A stretch of DNA of 64,000 bases. Source: DATFNV01 sp963827935. Its GTDB lineage: Bacteria; Planctomycetota; Planctomycetia; Gemmatales; Gemmataceae. Location: positions 558,001 through 622,000 of the forward strand of contig CAWHCN010000019.1 of the NCBI GenBank assembly GCA_963827935.1, given 5' to 3'. A program made the translations under genes and the position numbers. Below the pieces are notes generated by a model, which saw only the letters and a list, made by a program, of their open reading frames with translations, had not been told where the DNA came from and did not search any database. This document shows positions 54,784-64,000 of the stretch, piece after piece; within the stretch, counting starts at the first letter, position 1, and each line of letters starts with the position of its first letter.

Positions 54784-55906
54784 ATGAATGCCGACCTCCG
54801 TCGTCGCACCGAAGAGGTGATCAGCCGTTTGGCCCAGCTGCGGGACAGTCTTTGACGTAGCCGCCAAACGGACCCTGCGCGACCGGCTGACCAACCAGAT
54901 GGGCCAGCCCAATTTCTGGGACAACCAGGAAAAGGCCAAGCAAGTCATTCAGCAACTCAAGCCGATCAACGGCCTGCTCAAACCGTTCGAGGAGCTCGAA
55001 TCGGCCCTGGGCGACATCCAGGCCCTGGCCGAGTTGGCCGACGAAGATGCCAGCCTCGATGCCGAACTCGATCAGGAACTCGGCAAGTCCGAAAAGCTGC
55101 TCGACGATTTCGAGCTGTGCGCCATGCTGAGCGGGCCGCACGATGCCAGCAATGCCTACCTGACGATTCAGGCCGGTGCCGGCGGCACCGAGGCCTGCGA
55201 CTGGTCGCAGATGCTCATGCGCCTCTACGCGCGCTGGGCCGAGCGGCACGGCTACCAAACGGAGATCATCGACGAGCTACGCAACGAGGAAGCCGGCATC
55301 CGCAGCGCCACCCTGTCGATCAAGGGCGACTACGCCTACGGCAACTTGCAGAGCGAGGCCGGCGTCCATCGGCTGGTCCGCATCAGTCCCTTTGACTCGA
55401 ACGCCCGGCGGCAAACCTCGTTTGCCGCCGTCGAGGTGCTGCCCGAAATCGAAGGGACCATTAACATCGACATTAAGCCGGACGACCTGAAGCGCGACAC
55501 GTTCCGCAGCGGCGGCCCGGGCGGGCAGCACCAGAACAAGACTGAAAGCGGCGTGCGCTACACCCACCTGCCGACCGGCATCGCCGCCGAGAGCCGCACC
55601 GAGCGCAGCCAGCACAAGAACGACGACAACGCCATGAACCTCCTCAGGGCCAAGCTGTACCAGATCGAAGAGGCCAAGAAGTGCGCCGAGGTCGAGAAAC
55701 GCTATGGCGAGAAGATGGAAGTGTCGTTCGGCAGCCAGATCCGCAATTACACCTTGCAGCCCTACACGCTGATCAAGGACGTCCGCACCGGCGTCGAAAC
55801 GGGCCAGGTCCAGGCCGTGCTGGACGGCGAGATCGACGAGTTCATCACGGCGTACCTGCGCTGGAAAGCGGAGAAGGAGCACAAGCGCAAGGCGGCGCCA
55901 GCGTGA
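54784..55906 (+). CDS. prfB: peptide chain release factor 2 (programmed +1 frameshift)
   Basis: The first 23 codons (54784-54852, MNADLRRRTEEVISRLAQLRDSL) end with CTT followed by an in-frame TGA at 54853-54855. Translation resumes +1 at GAC 54854 (DVAAKRTLRDRLTNQ) and runs to 55906. RISPFDSNARRQTS carries the SPF anticodon-like tripeptide for UGA/UAA, and SGGPGGQHQNK carries GGQ for peptidyl-tRNA hydrolysis. RF2 terminates at UGA and UAA. The frameshift autoregulates it: low RF2 allows slippage. The longer usual SD-like element before CTT is weak here. Confidence 0.95.
54850..54856 (+). promoter_or_regulatory. prfB: prfB programmed frameshift site CTTTGAC
   Basis: CTT TGA C is the conserved slippery stop of bacterial prfB. 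Ribosomes pausing at UGA move one base forward to read GAC. Confidence 0.92.
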
Positions 55907-55917
55907 AATAGGGCCGT

Positions 55918-55995
55918 GGTGGCACGCTCTGAGGTACTCCGAAGGGCGTGCTAACCGCCAAGCACGCCCTTCGGAGTACCTCAGAGCGTGCCACC
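55918..55995. repeat. GGTGGCACGC-type palindrome, copy 3
   Basis: 35-bp arms identical to the copy at 8640, with a different 8-base loop, lying 11 bp after the prfB stop. Confidence 0.92.
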
Positions 55996-56001
55996 CACGA
56001 C

Positions 56002-56943
56002 TTATCCCGGCCGCTCTAGCCGGCCCTCCGCGGTGAACCAGACTTCGCCCGCGCGCAGCGGAGCGGCATTTCTTCCCCCGCCGCCACGCGGAGCATCGCC
56101 TCCGCGAGGTTGGTTTCGGCTAGGGCGCAGGCCCACGTAGGAAGTCGTCAGGCGGGGGTTGATCTCGATGACCTGATCCACCTCGCCGACCACGAGATCG
56201 ACGCCCACAAAGCCGAAGAGTCCGGGGATTTGCTCCAGGGCCCGTCTGGCCAGCTCGACGGCCCGGCGGCCCAGGTCACCCGGGAGCGGGACCTGGCCGC
56301 CCCGGTAGCGGAAGCGACCGTCGTTAGACAGGTGCTGCCTGGCCGGGACCAGGGGCCAACAGGCCTTGCGCCCGATCAGAAAGGCGACGCTGACCGGCAC
56401 GCCGGTCACATAGGGCTGCACGAGCAGTTCCCCACGCCAGCCCTCGGCAGCCGCCCTGGCGACGCACGCTGGCAGATCGTCCCCAGCGCGGATCAAGAAA
56501 GTGGCCTGCGACCCGGCGCCGTGGCGTGGCTTGCAGATCGCCGGCAACGGAATCGTGGAGGCAGAAAGCGGGCAACAGGCCGGGGTCGCCACGCCCGCGG
56601 CCCGCAGATGCTCGGCCAGACGCAGCTTGTCTCCCGTCAACTCGACGGTGGCCCGCGCAGGTCCCAGCAGTCGGCCGCCCGCCTCCTCGACCCAGCGACA
56701 GCGCTCGGCCAGGATGCCCTCAAATTCCGGAGCAATCAGAAGGGTGTAATCGGCCCGGGAGGCCAGCTCGGCGAAGGCCGCACGCCGGTCGCCACCGGAG
56801 AGGGTCACCGCTTCGACACCGGGGATGCGGCGGAAGTCGTCGAGCACGGCGGACAGCATCGCCCGGCCTTCGGCCGCCAGCGAGCCGGTCCGCGACGCGT
56901 CCGCCTGGGCACAGGTATATTCGTAGACAAAGATGCGCATCAT
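56002..56943 (-). CDS. ATP-grasp family ligase, C terminus altered by paired frameshifts
   Basis: 313 residues. ATP-grasp features: ATVELTGDKLRLAEHLRAAGVATPA, ICKPRHGAGSQATFL, LLVQPYVTGVPVSVAFLI, FGFVGVDLVVGEVDQVIEINPRLTTSYVGLR, where the Glu and Asn bind magnesium-ATP. Near the C terminus the frame reads PSRNQPRGGDAPRGGGGRNAAPL, whereas the other frame reads LAETNLAEAMLRVAAGEEMPL, the expected helix. Two compensating one-base changes near 56045-56115 explain this. The substrate is unknown; the fold resembles amino-acid or dipeptide ligases. Confidence 0.78.
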   Translation of the reverse strand: MMRIFVYEYTCAQADASRTGSLAAEGRAMLSAVLDDFRRIPGVEAVTLSGGDRRAAFAELASRADYTLLIAPEFEGILAERCRWVEEAGGRLLGPARATVELTGDKLRLAEHLRAAGVATPACCPLSASTIPLPAICKPRHGAGSQATFLIRAGDDLPACVARAAAEGWRGELLVQPYVTGVPVSVAFLIGRKACWPLVPARQHLSNDGRFRYRGGQVPLPGDLGRRAVELARRALEQIPGLFGFVGVDLVVGEVDQVIEINPRLTTSYVGLRPSRNQPRGGDAPRGGGGRNAAPLRAGEVWFTAEGRLERPG

Positions 56944-56971
56944 GGTCGTTGTCTGGCGAGCCGGGGCAAGT

Positions 56972-57042
56972 GGCGAGCCGGGAGCGTGAGCGACCGGAGT
57001 TCTGCTTGTGAGAACTCCGGTCGCTCACGCTCCCGGCTCGCC
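56972..57042. repeat. GAGCGTGAGCGAC palindrome, copy 1
   Basis: 32-bp perfect arms GGCGAGCCGGGAGCGTGAGC... with a 7-base loop, between the TolC-family and ATP-grasp genes. It shares its core with the copy at 61718. Confidence 0.92.
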
Positions 57043-57075
57043 TTCCGCTCCCGGCTCGTCAATCCAAAGGTCCGA

Positions 57076-59275
57076 TCACGGCAGGGCCGGCAGCGTACTC
57101 GGGACCTTGCGGTCATCCGGGAAGGTCAGCGGCCGCACCGTGCCAAAGCTGCTCGGGGCCGGGCTGCCCCCCACCGGTACGCTGGGAACGCTCATCACTG
57201 GGCCCGGTGTTGAACCCATCTGGTCGAGTGTCTTGGGCAGTGGCGCCGGTGGGGTTTTCACCTCGGGAAGCAAGGCCGAAGCGGGCAGCGACAGCATCTC
57301 CGACTGGAAGGCCTTGCCATCGTCCGGTGCCGCACATGAGGCGCCATCACAGGGCGCCGGCACAGCCCGTTCGTGCACAACGCACGCCTTCTCCCGTTCC
57401 TGCTCGTGTTCCACAGCCTTGACCTGGGTACAGGCGGGCAGCGGACCGTCCTCAACCATGACCTTGTCGCGCCGCAACAGCGTGCCTTTGGCGAACTCGT
57501 AGTTCGCCAGGGCGGCATTGTACTGCCCCACGAACTGGTAGTACTGCACCATCGCCGCCGAGCCGAAGCGGATGGCCTGCAAGGTCACGTCGGGCGTGTC
57601 GGTGCCGGCCCGGATGCGCTGGATGCGGACGTTTAGCTCATTGTTGTAGGACTCGACGGCGGCCAGGTTCATCTGAATCTGCTGCTGGTATTCGACGACG
57701 TGGCGGTACTGCTGCGCCAGGTAGCGCGTGACCTTGTCTTCGTCGGTTTGCAGCGACCAGTAGGCCTGGGCCAGTTGCAGCCGAGCCAGCGCGCAGGCCG
57801 GCGTTGGCGTCGCGTTCGCCGAGCTGGTAGTTGCCCTTGAGGCCAAGGCTCCAGCTGTTGAAGTGGTCCGACGACAGGTCGCGCAGGGCGTTCTGGCTGG
57901 GATCGGGCCCATCCAGGCTGGTACCGACGCTGTTAATGTTGAACGTCGAGGTGAAGCGGACATCGGGCAACAACCGGTTCTTCATGTCGATGATGTGCAG
58001 TTGCGTGGCCTTGATCTGCTCGCGAGCGATGGCCAGCTCGGGCTTGAGGACAAGGGCTTCCTGCAGGCCGGTGTTCCAGTCGGGGCGGAACGGGGCCAGG
58101 ATGGGCTTGTCGGTGGGGACCAGGCGCGTGCCGTCGCCGGGTTTCATGCCCAACAGGCCGCGCAGGTTGCGTTCGGCTTCCAGGACGCCGCCGAGGGCTG
58201 CCAGCCACGAGCTGCGCGAGGATTCGTACTGGCCCTGGCTTTCGTAGAGGTCGGCCGGAGTGAAGTTCTTGACGCCGGCCTCAACGCGCTCCTTCGTCAG
58301 CCGCCAGATTTCCAGGTTCTTGCGCAGGGCGATCTCCTGGGCATAGAGCTGGCCGTAGGCGGCGTACAGGTTCCAGTAGGCGATCTCCACGTTCAGCAGC
58401 ATCGCCTGCAGGTTGCCCTCGAAGTCCGCCCGCGTCTGGTCGAAGCGGATCCGGCTCAACAGGATGCCTTCCTGGGCGTTGCGCGGCTGCGTATTGAACT
58501 GAGTCCCCGGGAGAATGCTGCCTGGGTGGTCGGCGCGGATCTGGTTGATATCGACGCCGAAGCCCTGAAGCAGCGGCTGCTCGAACTGGAACGTCACCGA
58601 CGGCGTGTACGACGGGTTCACCGCGGCGGGCAGGTTGGTGTTCTGGTACGTGGTGTCGAAGGTGATGGCGGCCACACCGCCGGTGGGCAGGGGCTTTATC
58701 AGCGAGCTGGTCAGCTCCGCCGCCATGGTGCGGACCACATTCGTGGTGTTTTGCGCCTGGAACTGGTCCAGTGAGGAGCTGACGGGGCGGTCGGTCGCGC
58801 TCCAGGTCATGCTGGTGACCCACCAGGGGTCGAACTTCGACAGCGCTGACTCGATGTCGGAGGCCACGTTGGCCGGGTCCAGAGCGAAGACGCGAATGCT
58901 GTCGCGGTCGATCGCCCCATAGCCCAGGCCGCGGGCGTTCTGAGCGATGGGGAAGGTGGAGCTGGCGTCGTTGCTGAGGCCGCTGCCGGGCTGGCCGATG
59001 GTGCCGTTCTGCAACGCCTGGGTGAACGCCTCGGTCAGCGAGAGGTAGCGCACCGGCCGCTCGGGATCGAGCACGTCGGCGGGTTTGCCGATGAGCTTGC
59101 CCGTCAGGTCGGGCACCAGGGACCCATGCTTGGGGTCGGTTTCGAGGTTCTTCGGCAGTTCCAGGGCGGAGAGCGTGTTCTTATACACGTCTTCGGTCAT
59201 GAAGACCGGCTGCTTACACCCGGTGACCGCCGTCAGGCTGAGCGCCAGTCCCCCGACGAACTTTTTCCAGCGCAT
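57076..59275 (-). CDS. TolC-family outer membrane efflux protein, one frameshift
   Basis: ATG 59275 gives a lipoprotein signal with lipobox VTGC (Cys21 or so). The helical/beta repeats of the family follow: LSLTEAFTQALQNG, EQPLLQGFGVDINQIR, LNVEIAYWNLYAAYGQLYAQEIALRKNLEIWRLTKERVEAGVKNFTPADLYESQGQYES, LRGLLGM, then KPELAIAREQIKATQLHIIDMKNRLLPDVR. A one-base change near 57805 joins the second repeat (ALARLQLAQAYWSLQTDEDK, VESYNNELNVRIQRIRAG, FAKGTLL). The long Pro/Cys-rich tail to 57076 is unusual. Would form a trimeric outer-membrane channel. Confidence 0.85.
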
Positions 59276-59546
59276 AGTCTTCACCCCGTTGGAACCCACC
59301 GCTCCCGGCCCCGGAGGATTGCCGCGGCCGTCTCCCCGAGCGAACGCTCCTCGCCCCGCGCAACCCCCATGAGCGCTCTCTCGAACTAGCTACGCTGTAG
59401 ATCGGCAGCGATGCACGTGAAATTCAGTTGACTTTGCCGGTCGTAACGGGTGGTCGGGTTGTAACGACGAATCCTGGCCGAAGCAACGCGAGTTCGCCGA
59501 AGATGGCTGAAGAACGGGTGGGGACAATGCAGGCAAGCCGCGGGGA

Positions 59547-59891
59547 CTACGGCAACCGGCCGTCGCCGGCCTGCCAGCGCGGCGAGATGGCCACATAGGG
59601 CAATCCGAGCAACCGTTTGATGGCGGCCCATTCTCCGACATCGTTCCCCTCGGCCCGGTGGCCGATGTACTGCAACAGGTAGCCCGCCACCAGCCCGCCC
59701 GCACCCCAGTACCAGGGCACGTCCGGCACAACCAGGGCGAGCAGACCCGCGAAGGCGAGGGGGATGCCGACCAGGTGAACGGCGAAATTGACCGGCAGCT
59801 GGTGACGGACCCGCCATTCTCGCCAGCGCCGGTAGGCGAAGCGGAGCAGCGGACGGCGTTCGAGGAAGGGGGGCATGGCGGACTGAGTCAT
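59547..59891 (-). CDS. Mpo1-like/DUF962 membrane protein
   Basis: 114 residues from ATG 59891. HLVGIPLAFAGLLALV and LLQYIGHRAEGNDVGEWAAIKRL contain the H-x-x-G-x-P and Q-x-x-G-H-x-x-E-G-N motifs of the Mpo1/DUF962 family, iron-dependent 2-hydroxy fatty acid dioxygenases in yeast. Two to three membrane segments. It follows argS by 42 bp on the same strand and may share its transcript. Confidence 0.78.
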   Translation of the reverse strand: MTQSAMPPFLERRPLLRFAYRRWREWRVRHQLPVNFAVHLVGIPLAFAGLLALVVPDVPWYWGAGGLVAGYLLQYIGHRAEGNDVGEWAAIKRLLGLPYVAISPRWQAGDGRLP

Positions 59892-59933
59892 GTCGGCAGT
59901 ATAGGCGCTGGAGGTGCGAAATCGCAAGCGGGG

Positions 59934-61702
59934 CTAAATCCGTTCCAGCGCCCGGATGCCGAGCAGCTCGAGACCGCGGGCGATGGCACGGCCGGTGAGG
60001 TCGCACAGCAGCAGGCGACTCTTCCGCAGCGCCTCGGACTCTGCCTTGAGGACCGGGCAATTCTGGAAGAAGCCGCTGTAGGCGCGGGCCAGGTCCCACA
60101 GGTACGCGGTGATGGCATTCGGGGCGTAGTCCGCCGCCGCGGCGTCGAGGGCCTCGCTCAGCCGTAACAGCTGCACAGCCAGCGATCGCTCGAACGGCGA
60201 CTCCAGCGAAAGGGCCTTCGGGTTGGTCCGCAGGCTGGCCGGCGACACGTTCCCCTTGCGGAAGATGCCGTGGACCCGGGCGTAGGCATATTGCATGTAG
60301 GTGGCGGTGTTGCCGTCCATCGCCAGCATCTTGTCCCAGTCGAAGATGTAATCGCTGGTGCGGTTCTGGCTGAGGTCGGCGTATTTCACGGCCCCGAGAC
60401 CGACGGCTTCCGCCACGGCCGCTAGCTCCGTCGGCCCCAGCTCGGGCGATTCTTCCCCTCGCTCAATCGCCGCCTGGCGGTTGGCCCGGTAGACCTGCTC
60501 GGCGCGGCGCACCGCCTCGTCCAGCAGCGATTCCAGCTCGATGGCCCCGCCCTCGCGCGTCTTGATCGGCCGGCGATCCTTGCCGAGGACCGACCCAAAC
60601 GAAATGTGCTCCAGCTCCACGCGGTGGAACCCCCAGCGCCGGGCCGCCTGGAACAGGTTCTGGAAGTGGAGCGCCTGGCGCGAGTCCACCACGTAGAGGA
60701 TGGCCTGCGCCTGCCACTCCTGGATCCGGTAGCGAATCGTCGCCAAATCGGAGGTCGTATAGGTGAAGGCGCCATCGCGCTTGCGCACCAGCGCCGGCGG
60801 CTGCCCTTCCCCGAAGAAGATGGCGATCGCTCCTTCGCTGGGCTGGGCGATCCCCATCGCCTCCAGGTCGCGAACCACGTCCGGCAGCAGCGGGTTGTAG
60901 AAACTCTCGCCGTGGGTGTGGTCGAAATGGACGTCCAGCCGACGATAGATGCGGTTGATCTCTTCCAGGCACGCCGGCATGAACAGCTGCCAGAGGCGCA
61001 CGTTCTCCGGGTCGCCGGCGTGCAGCCGGGCCGTCTCCTGCCGGCAGGCCTCGGCCATCGGATCGACGGCCTGGTCCTCGTCTGCCCCTTGCATCAAGCC
61101 GCGGACATGGAGGTACAGCCGGGCCAGCTCCCGCACCGGGTCGGCCTGAAAGGCGGCGCGGTCGAGGAAGTGCTTATAGCCGTACAGGAGGATGCCGAAT
61201 TGCGTCCCCCAGTCGCCCAGGTGATTGTCGGTGATGACCCTGTGCCCGAGGAAGCGCAACAGGCGGGCCAGGGCATCGCCGATGATCGTGCTGCGCAGGT
61301 GTCCCACGTGCATCGGCTTGGCGACATTCGGCGAGCTGTAGTCGATGACCACGGTGCCGCGGCGACGGGACCGGCTCCACGCCGAGGCGCTCATCGGCGG
61401 CGACGGCGCTGCAGTTGCCGGGCCAGCCAATCGTCGCGCAGGCGAATGTTGATGAATCCCGGACCGGCGATCTCGGGCGCTTGCAGCCAGTCGCCCAGGT
61501 CGAGGCGTTCCACCAGCTGGCGAGCGACTTCGGGCGGCTTCCGCTTCAGGACCTTGGCCAGCGACATGGCGCAATTGGCCTGGTAGTCGCCGTGGCGAGC
61601 ATCGCCGGCGGGCTTCACCATCGCGACATAGGGAGCCGGGTCATCCACCAGTCCGGCCAGCGCGGCGCGGAAGGTCTCTTGCAACCGTTTGACGATGTTC
61701 AT
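59934..61702 (-). CDS. argS: arginyl-tRNA synthetase, two frameshifts near the N terminus
   Basis: From ATG 61702: MNIVKRLQETFRAALAGLVDD, GDYQANCAMSLAKVLKRKPPEVARQLVE, FINIRLRDDWLARQLQ (N-terminal additional domain). The frame shifts near 61395 to ADERLGVEPVPSP and again near 61345 to TVVIDYSSPNVAKPMHVGHLRSTIIGD, which contains the HIGH-type H-V-G-H. The KMSK-like loop GKDRRPIKTREG and the anticodon-binding C terminus (ALERI) are intact. About 590 residues if corrected. An essential enzyme should not be broken twice in 50 bp, so sequence error is very likely. Confidence 0.9.
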
Positions 61703-61717
61703 CGGGTTCCCGGCGAC

Positions 61718-61772
61718 GAGCCCGGAGCGTGAGCGACGGGTCCTGACGACCCGTCGCTCACGCTCCGGGCTC
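61718..61772. repeat. GAGCGTGAGCGAC palindrome, copy 2
   Basis: 25-bp perfect arms GAGCCCGGAGCGTGAGCGAC... with a 5-base loop. Its right arm encodes the last residues and stop codon of rsfS (S-E-P-G-A-stop). Confidence 0.92.
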
Positions 61773-62168
61773 TGATGGCTCGTGCTGCTCCCAATCAACG
61801 CGCGGGGCATCGGCCCACAACTCTTCCAGGGTGTAATAGGCACGCGTGTCGTCATCGAACACGTGGACCACGATGTCGCCGTAGTCCTGCACCACCCACT
61901 TGCTGGCCTGGTAGCCTTCGATGGCCCGGCGGCGGTCGCCGACGGCGCGCAGACCGGCGTCGATCTCTTCCGCGATCGTGTGGATCTGACGACGGCTGGT
62001 GCCGGTGGCGATGACGAAGAAGTCGTACAGAGGGGTGATGCCCCGCATGTCGAGGACAAGTACGTCCCGCGCCTTGTTATCGGCGGCGATGCGGGCAGAG
62101 AGACAAGCACGTTCCACGGCGGCCGGCAATGAGGTAGTCGGCACGCTGCTCACCGCTGCGAGTTTCAA
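61758..62168 (-). CDS. rsfS: ribosomal silencing factor RsfS
   Basis: The start is taken as TTG 62168, four bases after GGAGG, giving 136 residues, normal for RsfS. MRGITPLYDFFVIATGTSRRQIHTIAEEI and EGYQASKWVVQDYGDIVVHVFDDDTRAYYTLEELWADAP are the conserved core. RsfS binds uL14 on the large subunit and blocks subunit joining in poor nutrient states. It precedes argS on the same strand. The C-terminal SEPGA is read from a palindrome. Confidence 0.9.
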   Translation of the reverse strand: MKLAAVSSVPTTSLPAAVERACLSARIAADNKARDVLVLDMRGITPLYDFFVIATGTSRRQIHTIAEEIDAGLRAVGDRRRAIEGYQASKWVVQDYGDIVVHVFDDDTRAYYTLEELWADAPRVDWEQHEPSEPGA

Positions 62169-62577
62169 GTGACCTCCTTCCGGCACTGTGATGCCGGTCG
62201 GGAGGCGCAGCGGCCCGATCGCGACAGGAAACCTGTCGATGTCGAGTGCGTCGTTGGTCACCTCCGGGCCGGATCAGACCAGTCCACGGTTAGCGGGCCC
62301 ACGGCTCCCCAGGGACTAGCGCTCCCGGGTTGCCCTACCTGCTATCATCCCGGAGCGCGGGGCCGCCGTCAAGCAGCCAGGTTCGCGATTTCCGGACCGT
62401 TCGCAAAACCCCGGCCCCGGTGCTGTCAGCCTCGGCATGATCCCGTCATTTTCAAGCGAAAGCCAAGCCCGCACCCACTCAGACAGTTAACCGCCGCCCA
62501 GGTTCGGTCTGTCAGCGAATTTCGGGATCATCCGGAACTGGGCGCAGTGGGACTTTCGCGCGGTGGTTCAGCCTACG
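62169..62577. other. intergenic region upstream of rsfS
   Basis: About 400 bp with no convincing gene or recognised repeat. It must contain the rsfS promoter. Confidence 0.4.
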
Positions 62578-62750
62578 CCGGATTTCTCACCACAAACGAC
62601 ACAAAGAACACAAAGAATCAGAAACCCCAGGATCTTACGGCGGGAGGAGCCAGCCAGATGCCTGGCCTCACCGAGGATCCTGTCTCGGCACCAATTCCTT
62701 GGCCTTCTCTACCTTTGTGTTCTTTGTGTCCTTTGTGGTGAGAAATCCGG
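62578..62750. repeat. long inverted repeat with 38-bp arms
   Basis: CCGGATTTCTCACCACAAAC...CACAAAG at 62578-62615 and its complement at 62713-62750 (one mismatch), enclosing 97 bp without a gene. It directly abuts repeat R1 copy 2. Likely a MITE or a palindromic insertion. Confidence 0.8.
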
Positions 62751-62754
62751 AGTA

Positions 62755-62940
62755 AGCGGGCAGTCGCTTTGCTCTGAGCTGATCCGTTGTCGGCAGGACG
62801 GGTCCGCACACACGGAATTATATGCATCCTGGCGGTTGGCGCTGAAATGTGAAGGCGCAGTGTCATGATTTGACAAGGGATTGCGGCGCGTGCGCCAGGT
62901 CGCATATAATTCCCGGCGAATTTAGGTCCACATGGGAATT
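62755..62940. repeat. repeat R1, copy 2 (uninterrupted, inverted relative to copy 1)
   Basis: About 186 bp. Read on the minus strand it matches copy 1 almost base for base: AATTCCCA...CTAAATTCGCC, GGAATTATATGC ... GCATATAATTCC, GTGTGTGCGGAC, and GGATCAGCTCAGAGCAAAGC. It shows the state of the repeat before the IS701 and IS110 insertions at 19-25 kb. Within the palindrome the two arm tips are exchanged relative to copy 1. Confidence 0.82.
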
Positions 62941-62964
62941 CCGGGCCAAAAGCCTGTCCGCCCT

Positions 62965-64000
62965 CTACTCCGGCAACTGCCCGTCGAAGCAAAGGGCGGC
63001 CTTGCGGTATTCGCCGGCTTTCTGGTACGCCTGACCCATCAACCGCAGTAAATCTTCGCGCTTCACGTCCAGCTTTTCATCGACCAGGCGGCGGCAGACC
63101 AGGAGACACTCCTTGGGCTTGTTCTCCAGCAGGGCAATCTCGGCCAGACGCAGCTGGGCAGCCGATGTCCAGCGGTCGCCGGTCCCCTTGGCCAGGGTCG
63201 CGTACAGCTTGCGGGCCGGCTCGCGCTGGTTGCGTTGATACAGGTCCTCCGCGACCGCATAGGACATCTCATCGGCCAGCGGTCTCTTCGCCTGGAGCAG
63301 GGCCTTCTGATACACCGCGATCATGTCGTCGATCTGGTCGAGATCGCGATAGGCATGGCCAATCAGGAGCGGGCCGATGGCGCCCAGCACCGGCTCGCCC
63401 TTCTCCACGGTCCACAAGGCGGCCAGCAGCTCGCTGGACTCGCGGGCCGTGTTCTTGCTCGTGGCGGCCAGCAACTGGCCATAGCTGTCGAGGAAGAAAC
63501 CGGTCGCTCGGTAGGGCGGCTGCGTCACGGTGTCGCGATGTTCGCGGACGGTGCGGCTGGCCAGCTGCGGCTTGGCGGTCAGCAGATAGGCGGCGGCGAG
63601 GGTCAGAGCCGCGGCGGGTTGCGTCGGTGTGCCGGCCGAGACAGCCAGGGCATCGGCCAGCGGCTTGACGGCCTGCTCGGGGGCGCCTTCGAACAGGAAC
63701 GTGCGGCCCACTTGCAAGAGGGCTAAGGGTGCCAGCTCGTGACCCGGGGCATGGTCGCGGGCCGCATAGAAGGCGGTGCGGGCCTCGGCGCTCTGCCCCT
63801 GTTTCATCCGCAACAGGCCGAGATTGTAGCTGGCCTCGACCACCAGCGGCGAGCGGCGCAGCTCGCGGCAGAGGCGATCGTAGCGCCCGGCAGCCTCCTT
63901 GACCTCGCCAGCGTGCGCCAGCAGGTTGCCCAGCTCCAGGTAGGCCGCCGCCGTCAGCCGGTGGCCCGGATGGCTGGCGAGTGCGTTGTTCAGGGCGCGC
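62965..64000 (-). CDS. tetratricopeptide-repeat protein (5' end outside window)
   Basis: 345 visible residues, stop TAG at 62965. TPR-type helix pairs recur: AAAYLELGNLLAHAGEVKEAAGRYDRL, VVEASYNLGLLRMKQGQSAEARTAFYAA, LALLQVGRTFLFEGAPEQAVKPLADAL, SYAVAEDLYQRNQREPARKLYATLAK, QLRLAEIALLENKPKECLLVCRRLV and LLRLMGQAYQKAGEYRKAALCF. It is a scaffold or assembly protein of the kind encoded near envelope genes. The partner is unknown. Confidence 0.82.
   Translation of the reverse strand, partial: RALNNALASHPGHRLTAAAYLELGNLLAHAGEVKEAAGRYDRLCRELRRSPLVVEASYNLGLLRMKQGQSAEARTAFYAARDHAPGHELAPLALLQVGRTFLFEGAPEQAVKPLADALAVSAGTPTQPAAALTLAAAYLLTAKPQLASRTVREHRDTVTQPPYRATGFFLDSYGQLLAATSKNTARESSELLAALWTVEKGEPVLGAIGPLLIGHAYRDLDQIDDMIAVYQKALLQAKRPLADEMSYAVAEDLYQRNQREPARKLYATLAKGTGDRWTSAAQLRLAEIALLENKPKECLLVCRRLVDEKLDVKREDLLRLMGQAYQKAGEYRKAALCFDGQLPE

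Overview
The window is a GC-rich bacterial chromosome segment, almost certainly from a planctomycete, most likely a Gemmataceae-type genome. The evidence is family content: two DUF1501 proteins, a DUF1549/DUF1553 cytochrome-like PSCyt protein, a DUF1559-like protein, DUF4337 and DUF4142 proteins, secreted trypsin/PDZ proteins, a BamA with POTRA domains, and long palindromes between genes. No rRNA, CRISPR array or replication origin was seen. There is one tRNA, tRNA-Gly(GCC).

Layout. 0-19 kb is mostly ordinary chromosome. It holds a secreted HEAT/STN-like protein, a two-gene nucleotidyltransferase module, a phosphatase-fold enzyme, a double trypsin/PDZ protein, a secreted glutathione peroxidase, a DUF1501/PSCyt set carrying a toxin-antitoxin pair, and an eutC without its partner. 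19-38 kb is an accessory island. It has an IS701-type element with a CTAA target duplication, a head-to-tail dimer of an IS110-type element, a Gp37/Gp68 + TcmP pair, an enolase fused to a broken transposase, two REP-transposase (RAYT) remnants, a PLD-type nuclease-like protein, three toxin-antitoxin-type modules (one of them two-gene DUF433/DUF5615), and a duplicated gene family with a variable number of nine-residue repeats. 38.9-64 kb is core again: bamA, a membrane glycosyltransferase, a SpoIIE-type phosphatase, tRNA-Gly with a decayed integrase beside it, a tail-to-tail restriction-modification pair, a UbiA-family prenyltransferase, prfB with its programmed frameshift, and a minus-strand cluster of TPR protein, rsfS, argS, Mpo1-like, TolC-family and ATP-grasp genes.

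Two themes cross the window. First, long near-perfect palindromes (35-85 bp, at least five sequence families) sit just after stop codons. Several of them supply the stop codon of the neighbouring gene, one interrupts a gene, and one lies beside a RAYT remnant, so they look like REP-type dispersed palindromes. Second, many genes need one to three single-base frameshift corrections, often at homopolymers. They include the essential argS and the CxxCH haem motif of the PSCyt protein, so part of this is probably assembly or sequencing error rather than decay. Frameshifts in the 19-38 kb island are more believable as real decay.

All family assignments come from reading motifs by eye. No database search or folding was run.
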